From Plasmodium brasilianum (Eukaryota > Apicomplexa > Aconoidasida > Haemosporida > Plasmodiidae), in assembly GCF_023973825.1 (NCBI RefSeq), contig NC_090124.1:2349501-2413500 (forward strand): 64,000 nucleotides of DNA, given 5' to 3'. The translations under genes and the position numbers were made by a program. The notes beneath the pieces were generated by a model. The model was given only the letters and a program-made list of their open reading frames with translations. It searched no databases and was not told the origin of the DNA. Shown here piece by piece: positions 39,037-51,744 of the stretch; positions within the stretch are counted from its first letter, which is position 1, and every line of letters starts with the position of its first letter.

Positions 39037-40540
39037 ATATATGTATATAAAATAGAGCAGGAGGATTTTGGAATTATACGTAAAAATAATTATACTTATT
39101 ATTATTTAGTTACTTTATATAATATATTATAATTTTTTCATATATACTATATATAAATACATAATGTATAAACTGTAATATATATTATTATAAAAAGGAA
39201 ATTACATATTTTAATTTGCAGTTCAAATTTATTTATACTAGAATTTATAATTACTGCTATATTCTAATAGATCTAGAATCTTTAAGGAATAAATTATCTG
39301 AAATATAAAATAAAAAAATTAATCATGGTGAGAAATATATTTAAATTTTACGTTTATTCTTCTAGTTATATACATAAATATAGAATTAAAATAAACTATA
39401 GAATGAACTTATCTTTATATATTTTTCTTGAATGATTCAATAAATTATATTTATCCACATAATCCTAATGTAAAATAAATGATACTATTGTAATCTTTTA
39501 ATCAATATCATTTAATCCCACTAGTTTACTTATTGTTAAATGTATTATACATTTGCTAATAAAATATTTTGTTCTGGTATTGGTATTTCAGAATTAGTGT
39601 TACATAATATATTTTATTTCTCACTATTTAATTATAAAAGCGAGAAAGGTATTATGTATCTTTAATAACATATTAACCAATGATATATTTTTACTCTTAG
39701 GAATATTTAGTAAATTCAATGAAGATTATACCTATCAATTAAGGGTACTGCTCACTTTGATATTATTCAAATTTTAATTAATCTTATCTGTTACATTTTC
39801 CATTATATATATTATATGGACTTATTTATTATAAGAAATGTTATGTACCTAACATATTTATATTGAGCAATAATATGGGTATTTACTTATGTAGTTAAAA
39901 ATTATGCTTTTTTTGCGTGTTTTCTGTTTCCGCGTTATATTCTATAATTTTGAATAAAATATTTTCTTTTTAATTTCATATATTTTCTATTTATCTTTTT
40001 AAAATTGTTCACATGGGCCTTTATACATGGCCTTTTTATAGTTTGTAAGAATAATAATCACATAAGTACTATTATATTTTCAATATTACTATTAAAAAAA
40101 TTTATATTGACACTTTTTCTTTTGTTTATTTTTAAATATAATCAAATTAAATTATTTACTACTTTATTTTTTCTGAATTAATATATCTATTGTTGGATAT
40201 TTATAAATTATAATTTTCTGCAGCATAATATCATAGGCAATACTTTTTGTCACAAGACTACATTTGTTCATATTGAGAATCATCTATCTGTATTTGATCA
40301 CTTTGTGCAACTAAATATTTCAATTTATTTATTTTTTTTTTTACTAATGATAACAGAAAAGTACAAATGTAATAATATAATGTTATTAAAAATTACATAA
40401 AGGTAAATATTATACTAATGCTACAAGAAATTCGTGTTATTTATTAGAAGTGCTATAGAGGAATATTCACATTTTCAAGTAAAATAATATATACTGTTAG
40501 ACAAAAAAAAAAATATATAAAAGTATTTCAATAAATATTA
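38940..40540. repeat. Long non-coding subtelomeric repeat, copy B
   Basis: Partner of 10,120-11,720, same orientation; landmarks are given there. It begins beside a long (AT)n tract at 38,992-39,042. It lies directly beyond the duplicated STP1 5' flank. No open frame is shared by the two copies. Confidence 0.6.
38992..39042. repeat. (AT)n microsatellite
   Basis: About 50 bp of almost pure AT, interrupted once near 39,025. Others lie at 1331-1359, 37,014-37,053 and 49,879-49,903. Confidence 0.9.
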
Positions 40541-42615
40541 ATGTAATTATTAAAAATTAAGGGACAAATGTATATCCAATAGAATATAATGATTCTTCCT
40601 TTCATCCGTATGCTTGCTCAAGGAAAATATGCAGAATGTACAATTCACTGATATTGAGTAGGCTTATGCACCTGAACGAAAAATTTTAAGAATGATAATG
40701 TTTTGTACTTATTCGTTTTATTTTGACTAGTATCATATTCATTTTTATGTATTTCCAATAGTGTACAAATATAACTAGCATTTTATAGAACCCATCATTT
40801 TGTATTACTGTTATATAGTCATTTATATATTTCAGCGTATATGAAAAGACTATGTATATTAAGTCAAATATGGTAATTATTTAGAAATAGTAAAATAATT
40901 AATTTACATAAAAATTATAAAATATATAGACATTTTAAGCATTTTTACTTTGTACAGAAGAATAATAATAGGTTCACCTAATTAAATAACATTTGAAAAA
41001 ATATAAAAAATACATTATATTCAGTAATAATTGAATGCATAAATAGGACTATATTTTGCATATATTGTAATATATTGATAATATAAATATGAAAATAGTA
41101 TTTTGAAATTTAATACTCCTCTACATCTTATATTTTTGTGTGTTTTAAATATTAATACTATAATTTATTAAATATAAAAAATACTGAAAAAAATATGTAA
41201 GTTTATTGATATATATATAATAATGGTGCACTGTTATCACATATAAACATGCTAACTAGAAAGTTAAATATTTTAGTAGGATTTTAATTGTTTATATTTA
41301 ATTTTGTAAAAACAAAATAATTTAGACAAATATATTTTTATTATTTATAAAAATATCTTAAAAAATCGTTTGGAAAAAATGAATTTTTCTAAAACAATAT
41401 ATATTTATTTATGAGAAAATATTTAGTAGGATTTTATTACATAGTTCACTCTACATAATTTGTTTAATAAGGTGTATATATATTGTTATAAAATTTTATA
41501 ATTTGTTAATTTATATTTTGAATAGAAATATTAACTGACTGTATATATGTGAAGCAAAACAAATGTTAGAAAAAAAAAAGAAATTAAGCGCTTTGACAAA
41601 TTTAAATATAACGTATATATATATATATATTGAAAAAATAAAAATATAATAAAGTTAATTTTTGGAGTGCATATATAGTACTTTAAATTTAGTTTTTTTT
41701 TAATCTTTTTTAATTTTATTCATTTAGAAAATAATTGTTCTTAAGAATAGTAAGATAAAGGTATATAATAGATTATTACAATAATTTTTTAGTCTTGAAA
41801 TATATTTATATATATCACTCTCTTCAACATGAAATATAAGTAGTAGAAATATTGTTGCATAATATATATTTGCTGTTAAATGTATTTTCATTTAAATATT
41901 ACTTATTTTTGTATTTATATTGAACTATCATATTATATCTCAAATATATCTCGCTGTTATAGAGTATTTGTAAAAGAATAAATAAAGAAGTTATCATATT
42001 TGTTCTAAAAGAATTTACAGGAAATTTTCGATATCATATATTTAAGTAAATTATATTTTATTCTCTGTTATATACTATTTGCATATTATATTCTATATGT
42101 CGTTCTTGTAAATTTATTTCGTTTGAAATATTTGTAAATGCATAACGTTGCACGTTGTATTTCCGTACTAAATTTACTCATATTATTATTTTTTTATTAT
42201 TTATATGTTATTATATTAGCACAATTTTTAAAAAAATTTATTTAATTATAAAAAAAAAAAAATTCTAATCGTATTTTAAAACATCTCAATTAGTAGCAGT
42301 GAATATAAATTAAACGTAATAAAAAATTTTATTTACAAATTATGATACAAAAATAAAATTTTGATCCTTATTTATATTTAAAATAAATATTTTTTTCATA
42401 TATTAGTTTGTACAATATAAATTATATTTTTTAAATATATTATATACTATAAAAAGAATATATGATATTTAAGAGTAAACAAAAATTTATGTTATAAATA
42501 ATGTAGCATAAAATTTTGCAAAAATTATATCTTATTCATATAATTTTATGCTTATTACTATTATTTATTTCTGGAATAATTGAGAATTTTTAAGAATAAT
42601 AATATGTACTTCTAA
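40541..42615. other. AT-rich intergenic DNA, no gene seen
   Basis: No coding-like segment on either strand. A short AT tract lies at 41,612-41,631. The right end merges with the fam-l upstream module. Confidence 0.5.
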
Positions 42616-42619
42616 AATA

Positions 42620-43134
42620 TGATGTTTATAAAGCATGAATTATTTAAAGTTTTATATCCTTAAAATTAGCAATTACTGTTTTAATATGTAGAACAATGTA
42701 TTATATGTATATACTCTATGCTCTATATTGTATATAAATTCAATATTTTGGTAAAATAAGAAATCATATATATTTGTTTTTTTATAATTTTATCTGAAAG
42801 GGATTGTTAAAAAGAAATATTTATTTATAACAGTATTTTAAATATTTAGATTATATATCTTGAATATTTATAAACAAATTTATAATGTTTTAGCTTAGAT
42901 AATGTTTATTTTTTAAATAAAATTAATATAAAAATTATTTATTACACTTTTTAAATTACTTTTCTTTATATATATTATAAACTTTATTTTATTTATATAC
43001 ATTTTCCTGTATTTTCACGATAAAATAATTAATAAATATTTTAAAAGTAAATATAGCATCTTTTGTCATTAAATATATATTATATTATTAATTTTTTCCT
43101 TATTGAATATATTAGTATATTATTGATCTATATA
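42620..43134 (+). promoter_or_regulatory. Conserved fam-l upstream module, copy 2
   Basis: It starts with ATGTTTATAAAG at 42,622, then TATATCCTTAA, a CTCTATATTGTATATAAATTCAA block and a TAAGAAAT stretch, as in the flanks at 21,965 and 50,425. Exon 1 of the fam-l gene begins 514 bp after the first block. Promoter role is inferred from its conservation and position. Confidence 0.5.
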
Positions 43135-44103
43135 ATGGAAAAAAAAATTACGTTAAGCTCATTTATTAAAATTTCTGCGTTTATGCTTTTAACTTGGATA
43201 TGCTATTTCAACAATGATATGGTATAACAATATTGCATATGAATATTTGAATTATTTATATTTTTCTTATTTTTTTTTATAAATATTTCTTTTTAGACGT
43301 AGGTTATATATTTTTATAAATAATAATTATGTTTTTTGTTTTTATAGGATAATATTAACATATATTTAGATAAGAAATAAAATCTAGGCCGAGAATTAAG
43401 TACAATAACTTATAGGTTACTAGCAAAATGTAAACATGATAAGTATTCAGATATTTTAGTATTGAAAAATCTAATGAAATATAATGGAACGATTGAAAAA
43501 AAATATATATGTTGTAATGGAAAAGATATTAAAAGAAAGAACAAACAATCAAATGACTGTTCACAAAAAAGTTCAGCAGGAAACAAATGCAACACGAAAA
43601 ATAAATCTTGCATATTTGAAACCAAAAAATATCCTCGTTTAGAAAGAAAAATATTCAAAGAACTTGATTATGAGAATTTTCTTAAAAACAATAGAACAAT
43701 CAGTGATAATATTTACAAAAAAATAATGTGTAAAAAATGGGGTATAAGACTGTCTCTCCCCACAACTTTGTTCTTGTTGTTATCAATATCACTTATATTA
43801 GATTTATTTGTGGGTTACGGTTTTGTAAACAAGTTGATTAGGTTATTGAATTTTATTTTTCCAGATAAGAAGTGGATTAGTACTTGGCATGACTGGTTGT
43901 GGACTTCCGGTTTAAATTGGATGGGTGTAAGAGTTTTATCAAACGTTTCTAGTAATAAGAAATCCTCTATTATTTCAAGCGTTTTTGCTAATCTAATATA
44001 TTTAATACCTTTAATTATATTAGGTTTAACAGTTATATTAGCAGTTTTTTACTACCATAAAAAAGTTAAAAATTATGAAAAAATTAAGTTACGAAAAATA
44101 TAA
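43135..44103 (+). pseudogene. fam-l family gene, complete but with one in-frame stop
   Basis: Exon 1 43,135-43,221 (29 codons, signal-like: KISAFMLLTWICYF) joins exon 2 43,348-44,103 in phase 0 (GTATAA donor, TTATAG acceptor); 280 codons before the final stop. The only defect is TAA at codon 40 (43,378-43,380). After it the frame runs unbroken through TYRLLAKCKHD (RLLAK, a PEXEL-like motif with Lys at the last position), a Lys/Asn/Cys-rich linker, KNKSCIFETKKYPRLERKIF, DYENFLKNNRTISDNIYKK, a first helix (LPTTLFLLLSISLILDLFVG, about 167-188), a Trp-rich loop, a second helix (NLIYLIPLIILGLTVILAVF, about 243-264) and the basic tail YYHKKVKNYEKIKLRK. These are the standard fam-l landmarks at usual length. 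It is a recent pseudogene, a strain-specific stop, or a base-call error. Confidence 0.9.
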
Positions 44104-47100
44104 AATGAATAATAACTAATATATTTCCTTTTGTATAGAAGCCTTTAATATGAAGTATGTTCAGCAATAACTTTAGATATATCATTGATGAATGTACCCA
44201 TAACTTCTTAAATCTTATAAATGAAACTACATTTACATATCCTTTTTGATACATAACAGTGAAATATGTTATTAGTTGTTTTCAGAATTTGAAAGTTTTA
44301 ATGTGTACAAATGTGCATTCTAAAGTTCTATTTCATCTTAAATAGATATTTTAGCTTATTATTTATTTGTTTAAATAAATAGATTTTTATAAAAAATATT
44401 TTTTGTGTTTTAAAAACAATAAAAAATATAACAATACGAATAATTTTATTCAAGTATTGTGTTAATTTATGTTTGAAATATATGATATGGTAATTTCTTT
44501 TTTTCTACTTTTTCTAATCTAAAATTATTATTTATTAACGAAATTTAAAAAATGCATTATTAATTTTAATTTAAAAATAAACATCTCTTGTTTTGAATTT
44601 TATGAATGAAAGTTAATGTATTTTATTGCATTTATATATATATATAATATATACATATATATTTATTTTAAAAAAATTAATATTTATTCTATAAGACATT
44701 TTTTATGTGAAATATATTATTAAGCGCATTTCTTGTAAATAATTTTTAAGGGGATTTTAGTTAATTTTTTATATTTCTTACGGGAAATTAGAATAATATA
44801 ATAAAATTATATCCTTTTTAATTTTGTTTTATATGCAATTATTTTTTTAGTTAGAAGTGATAAATGAAATCAGTTAAATGAATATTTAAAATCAATTTTC
44901 ATTATATTATTGCGTCTAATTTTAGTATTAATTCAATTGTTCTTAATGAATTAAATATATATTATATCGAAAATTTATATATAAAAGGCAACATATTTTG
45001 TTTAATTTTCTAGTCATAAATATATTAAATGAATGCATAAAATTTAATCATATATTAATAGATCTTGTTTAAATTACTTTTTGTTTTTTTTTCCAAGGAT
45101 TAATTATTTATTTTGGCTTAACTAATGAAAAGCTCATGGTTCATTTCCCACTAAGTTTTGCTTTATTATTATCGTATTTCAATAATAGTTTCATTAGATA
45201 TTATGAATGCTTTCGGATAATACGCTGCTAAATATTTATACAATTGAAAATATTAAATTCTTTGTTTTATTAATAATATATGCTGTATTTATTTTCATGT
45301 ATTTTAGGTTATCATTGTTTTTTTTTTTAATGAGTTTTTGTATGGAGTCATATTATTAACTTTTTATAATGAGAGTTATACCCCTATTTTAGAATCTACT
45401 AAAGACTTACATTATATAATTCAAATTATTAGAATTATTTAAGTGCTATTAACAATTTACTTATTTTTTGAAGAGTTTTAATTCTTTATTAATTCTTATA
45501 ATTTTATATAATTTTTTTTTCATATTAGAATATATTCTATAAATTATATAATTAATATATGTGTAACAAAGTTTTTGTTAGATTAATTTGTATTTTATTT
45601 ATTTGAAATATAATTGAATATGCAATTTGATATAATTATATATATACTTCTTCTTTAATTTAATATTATTATATGGACACATCTTTTATAAGAAAAAGAT
45701 GGAATCGCATTATGAGCGTCCAAGTTTCTTTTAAAATAATAAAACGAAAAGTATGTTATACTGAATATATATTAGATTTTGAACAATGAATAAACTTAAT
45801 GCACTTGAAATAATTTTTATATTTTATCAAACTATTTAATATGTTGCTATAAACTGTCTTATGCTCACATAACTAATAATTATAAAGGTACACATTATTA
45901 TTCTAATTGAACTGTGTAAGAACAGTTTTTATACTTCTAAAGAGATACGCATAATAACAGAATACATGATAAAATAAGGCGAAAAATGTATATTTTAATA
46001 TGCTATTATTAGAATATATGTGTTAATGTAATATTTTTATTAAAGATATTATATCCTAGTTATGTATTGTTCTGTGCACGTATCTATTCAACTGATTTGA
46101 TGAATATTAACATAATTAAATAAGTACTTTTATTAAATTAACTCATAAAAATATAAAAGTAAAAGGAGTATTTACTTAATCTCAAAATATTAAAAAATAT
46201 ACACTTAAGAGAATAATGAAAATACATAATATAACATTATAATGCCAAATTAAGTAACCGAATTATGTCGTAAATATATTCCATTAATAAATTATACTCC
46301 TTACATTAATATAATATTTAAATAAAACAAAATTTAATAATTAAATTATTCGTTATATTCCTGCAATAATACTTAATTATTTATCACATAAAAACGTATA
46401 ATTTATTGTGTCACTCTTAGGGTTTGTGAATTTATCAATTATCTCTGTAATATCTATGTAATTAGATTCTTATATGATCTAGAATTTTTGTATATGTAAT
46501 ATATGTATTAAGATGAAAACAGGAAATATTTAACTCTTTTCATGTATACACTTAATATGAATAATTAATTTCATACGATAAGAATTATATTTGTATTTTA
46601 ATAATATATAAAAATAAATTATAGATTAATATTTCCTGAATATAATAATTATGTATCAATTAAAATTTTCATTACATATAAAAAACAAATATATATCTTT
46701 TATTATTTTTATATCTTTTCAAATTGGTTTTCCAAAAAAATACATCTAATAAATTATAATAATATATTTAAAAATTCTCTAAATATAACTGTTACGTTAC
46801 GTACTATATAAAAATATTACATAACATTTTATATTTGAAGTATATATCACAATATATTCATAAAATAAACATAAACAAAAGATAATAAAAATGGATAATT
46901 CCTTGTTGTAAATATGTTATTTTTGAAAAAATTATACTACCAGTAATTTGTTATATATGATCAGAAATATTTAAATTTTCTCAAAATTATTATATTTGTA
47001 GATTTTTAGAACTATTTCCTTATTAATACATTATATTATACTTTATAATACTAAGAATGTGATTTATTTACTAAATGAGAGCGATATGTTTAAAAAATAA

Positions 47101-48430
47101 TTTCTGAATGTTAGAGTATTCATTCAGAAAAAGAGAACATTTTTATCATTATCACTTTTAGATTGCTTTATGCATAAAATATAAGGTGGTACCTAGAATA
47201 GTTATATTTTTTTTAAATTAAATATTCAACTACTAATTAATTTAATGATTATAATTTATTGAATTATAAAATATTTAATGTAATAAATAAAAATAAATAA
47301 ATTTCATAAAAATAATTACGTATATTTATAATTATTATACGATTTCTATGATTAGACATAATTAATCACATAATATAAGATATTCAGAATATTGAATTTC
47401 CTGTTAAATAAGAATAAATAGTTTAGTAAGAATAGTGTTTTAAAAAGAAATTTATGGAAGATATATAAATATAAAAATAGTTAAAATATTTTATTAAAAT
47501 TGTGTGATATTCATCATAGTATAATTGGTTAAATACTACATAATTCCATGAATGGCTATAATAAACTACTTAACCAGTACATTTGTTAAAATGGCTGTTT
47601 AATGAATATATATAACATAAGAAATAGAAAAACATTAATGATAATTAATGCATAATATCATTTAATAGGAATATTTAATTTTATAACTTTTTTTTTATAC
47701 ATAAAATAATTAAGCATTAATTAATTTATTTTTTTAAATATTTCAGCTTTATTAAAAAAAGGAATGAATTTAAACATATTTATATAATGAATGTAAACTA
47801 TGAAATAAAAATAAAAAAATATAACACATTTTTATAGTAAAAGAAATCAAAGTATATATATCAATGAAATAATTAGAAAAAATAGATAAAATAAAATATT
47901 TCTTCAAATATATTCATAATTTGCAGTGAAAAGAATATTCATTTCCATATGTATATATAATATGATATTGTACTATCGTTTTTTTACTTTTTTTTCACTT
48001 TTTAATATTTTATTTAACATTAAGATTATTTTACTTTTAGTTAAAAATATATATGTAATACAAAAAATGGAACTACAATTTATTCTATAAAGTAAATTAG
48101 GTAATATTTTTAACCAAGAATTATGTAAAAGGGCGTAAAAACTAATAAACAAAAGTGAGAAACATATACTATTTGTTTATACTTTGTCATCATCTATACA
48201 TAAATATTAAAATATGTACAATTTTTAATTACATCATTTAGCAGTTACATTGTAAGTTTAAAGGATAATTACAGATATGGAAGATTGAGGAAAAGAATTT
48301 TATGTAAATTATCATATTTCATAAAAAGAATAATTTATGTGTCTTTGTTTTAATATAATTTTTCATATAGAATATGAGATGTATATTCTTTATTAGTATT
48401 ATATATGTATATATATAATTCATTTTATAT
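44104..48430. other. AT-rich intergenic DNA, including fam-l 3' flank
   Basis: The first about 550 bases resemble the 3' flank of the fam-l relic at 51.7 kb: both contain AAAAAATG(C/T)AT.ATTAATTTTA followed by AAAAATAAA (44,549-44,581 and 52,181-52,211). The rest shows no gene; short AT tracts at 44,634-44,645. Confidence 0.45.
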
Positions 48431-48439
48431 ATTATGTTT

Positions 48440-48905
48440 TCAAAATGAAAATTTGGAAAAGGACACTAGATTGTTCTTTTGGCTTATCAGGGAAAGATAA
48501 ATACAAACTGCATGTTCATATGTAAGGATTGGTTGAAGATGAAATTTTTAATGAAATAGAGTATTCTGTACATTACAAATTTAAGAAGGACATATTATAG
48601 GATTCAAAATTCTTAGTAAAATTAGGTAAAAAACTAAGGAAAAAAATAATGGGGAAAACTATATTCTCGTAATTAAAACATTCAGAACATGTAAAATATG
48701 TTGAACCTAAACAGAGAGTGGCATATGATGTTCAAAATTTTCCTAGACACACTCTTTTTGGACAGATTTGGAATATAATATTTTAAAGAATACATTTGTC
48801 CGAATTTCTATTGCATTTGTTTTAGTAGCTGGAATAATTTTTGTGTTTTTCCTTTATTTTAAAGTAAATACCAAACTGTATTTTGTATTAAAAATACGTT
48901 ACCAT
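48440..48905 (+). pseudogene. Unidentified broken coding remnant with a transmembrane segment
   Basis: A coding-like island with higher G/C than its flanks. One frame reads GLSGKDKYKLHVHM, stop, GLVEDEIFNEIEYSVHYKFK, a stop, DSKFLVKLGKKLRKKIMG, a stop, then KYVEPKQRVAYDVQNF and HTLFGQIWN. A further frame continues with NTFVRISIAFVLVAGIIFVF, a clear membrane helix, and a short basic end. At least four nonsense codons and one frameshift are needed to link them. No first exon was found. The order of charged body, one helix and short tail suits an exported or surface protein, but I do not recognise the family. Confidence 0.5.
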
Positions 48906-48909
48906 TTAT

Positions 48910-50420
48910 ATTTTATTTTTCTCAAAATGATAAAGTTTTAAACTAGTTAGATTATACATATTTTACGTATTTCATTCGTTAATTAGTGTCCTACGTGTGT
49001 ATCATGTATGCGCAAAATTAAAATAAGTAAAATAATTTATAAAGGAATTTTCCTCAATTAAATTCACAAATATTATTATAGAATTCCTCAAGATCTACTT
49101 ATATGATTTTAGAGAAGAGATTTAGCTTAGTACATCAATTAGAATGAGCAAAAATTCTCTAATGTTTTACAGAATATCAACTCATATACATTAAGGATAT
49201 TAAGAAGAATACAAAATAGGAATATGTAAATATTTCTATTCAATAGTAATGATGCATATAAGCTAGAGAGAAAGAGATACTATTCAAAAACATACACTTT
49301 CTTACTGTACTTTTTTTGTCTATTTGAATACATATTTTTTTTTTTTTTTGTACCTTTAGAATAATATTTTTATTTTAAAATTTTGACTAATATATTCTTA
49401 TTTATTTATTTTTTAAATAAAATTAATTATGAAATACACTAATATTATGTTTCATATGTAAAAAAGTAAATCTTTTTTTATCATTAACAATTTAAGGTTC
49501 TACAATTAAACGCGTTTAATAAATACAGTGAAAAAGAATACAGTGAAAAATTGTTTTTGTTTATATCATCTATACTAATTTAATTGTGATATAACTTCAT
49601 TTTATGCTTTGTTGATACCTCAATTATAAGATATATATTATAGTTATATTATGTATAATAATAAATCTAAAATTAAGAATTTGTTGCATATATTTAAAAC
49701 TAGAAATTTATAGAATAATTAAGAAGGCCCATGTATTCCTAATAGTATAAATATTATGTAACTTATAAGTTTAAATTCAAATTGTAATTCATTTTTATAA
49801 AAAAATATAAATATCAACTTATAGTTACATATTATATTTTAATGGAAGTAAAAAACGTTTCATATTTTTAATAAAAAAAATATATATATATATATATATA
49901 TATTTTATTTTTAGAATAAAATAACTTTTATAGATATAAAAATTAACATATATGAATTATACATATCTATTAATATTATTGTAAAAAATATATATTATTA
50001 ATATATATCTTTAATAGTTAGTGATTGTTACATATATTAGTATACATAGATAAATAAATTATGTTTTTCATATAAATATAAGTTATTGAATTAAAAATAT
50101 TTATATTAACTGTTCATCTCCTTATTTTTAATTACATAGATATTTCTATTTATTGTGAATATATTTTAATAGCTAGAATATTAAATTAGTTTCTATTTTC
50201 CTTTAAAATATATACCATTTCACAGATTAAGTAGAATTTTATAAATTTAATTATTTTAATATATTATGGACCATGCAAGAATATATGTTGTATACAGGGT
50301 ATCTACTGCAATGCTATAAAATATATATCGAAACAAGTTGTATAAAATATTGTTATTTTCATATATTATTACTATTATTATATCGTTGTATTAATATTTT
50401 ATTTGAAATAAGAAGTTTTT
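48910..50420. other. AT-rich intergenic DNA, no gene seen
   Basis: Contains a T run at about 49,336-49,349 and an (AT)n tract at 49,879-49,903. No coding-like segment. Confidence 0.5.
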
Positions 50421-50424
50421 AGAA

Positions 50425-50930
50425 AATATAGTGTTTATAAAATTATAAATATTAATAGAAGAACATCATTTCTATTAGTTACTATACTTTAGACACACAG
50501 ACGATTGTATAAAATATATCCTATATGTTCTATATTTTATATGAATTCAATATTTATAAATATTAAGAAATTGTACATTTTTTTTAAATTTGAATGTCAT
50601 TAAAAATTATAATGTTTATTTGCTATACTATATTGAATAATTGAACTAAACATTTTGAACATTTATGAATCATTTCAAATTACATTATTTTTATTAAATT
50701 TTTTTTAAAATATCATTAAGATAACAATAATATAATACATTTATAAAGTTATTATCTCTTGTCTCTGTTGTAAAAAGAATAATAATTTTATATGTTTTAT
50801 TATGTTTTTATAAATGAATAAAAAGAAAAAATAATAAAATAAATATAGTAACTCTGGTAATTTAAATAATATTATATCATATATTGTTCATTCTTTTAAT
50901 GCTGAATATATTACAATTTTAAAAATATAT
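50425..50930 (+). promoter_or_regulatory. Conserved fam-l upstream module, copy 3
   Basis: Begins GTGTTTATAAAATTA at 50,430, continues with AGAAGAACATC, and has CTATATGTTCTATATTTTATATGAATTCAATATT-type sequence near 50,520-50,555, matching the flanks at 21,965 and 42,620. The fam-l-like start lies at 50,934, 504 bp from the first block. Confidence 0.5.
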
Positions 50931-50933
50931 ATC

Positions 50934-51740
50934 ATGAAATAAAAAAGTGCGTCACTTTTTTTTATTAAAATTGGCACCTCTATCCTTTTAACTTGTATAT
51001 ATCATTTTAATTATGAAGAGATATGAGAATATTATTTAAGGATATTTGTATTTTTAATTTTTCTGCTTCTTGTTTTTATTAATACCATTTTTTAGAATAA
51101 AATTTCTTTCTTTTAAATAATAAATATTTACTTTTTTTTTATTAAAATAGGTTTAATATATTCATGGGGAAGAGTAATATTATTAGAAAAGTAGATTTAA
51201 GAAGTTATAAATTACTAGCTCTATGTAAACAAATAAATTGATTCAGATGTTGTATATCTAAAAGTAGTACCTAATAACAAAGAGAACAAGGATGTTATAA
51301 CTAACATTGAATTGTGAGACAAATGAATAAACAAAAAATCAAGTTGAAGTTCATTAGATAAGGAGGAATTTGATAAAAAATGTGAAGTGTATAAAAAGTC
51401 AACATATAGAGGAAAATTGTAAAAGTATTTCGAATGTAAGTTGTTCAAACTTCTGGATTATATAGATTTTATTAGAAATAATCCCTCAGTTAGTGATAAG
51501 AGTTACAAAAAAATAGTATCAAAAGAATACGGATTACTAATGAGAGTACCTGCCAAATTAATCACATGGGGATTATTATCACCGTTAGAAGTTTAATTTG
51601 TAAGGAACCAAAAGATTGTGCTCTTGATTTTTTTTTTATTTTGCATATTATTTATTATATTAATCATAGATTCTGATTTTACATTTATAAAAATTAGAAA
51701 ACATAAAAGAATTATAAAGAGTGAAAGGAAAAATAAATAA
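50934..51740 (+). pseudogene. fam-l family pseudogene
   Basis: Exon 1 at 50,934 begins ATG AAA TAA (stop at codon 3) and continues KSASLFFIKIGTSILLTCIY, the fam-l signal-like segment. The usual GT donor after it is lost (ATATGAGAA). Exon 2 starts near 51,151 after AAAATAG and reads RKVDLRSYKLLALCKQIN, stop. Later pieces, after frameshifts, give KKIVSKEYGLLMRVPAKL and DYIDFIRNNPSVSDKSYKK, which match the fam-l block before the first helix. The region between the two helices is shortened, then VLLIFFLFCILFIILIID forms the second helix, followed by a basic tail ending at TAA 51,738-51,740. Multiple stops, frameshifts and a lost splice site make this non-functional. The minus-strand open frame at 51,221-51,448 is a shadow. 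Confidence 0.82.
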
Positions 51741-51744
51741 TAAT

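Noticed and set aside
43410..43658. Minus-strand open frame of 82 codons
   Set aside because: It lies antisense to the fam-l exon 2 and has no independent signal.
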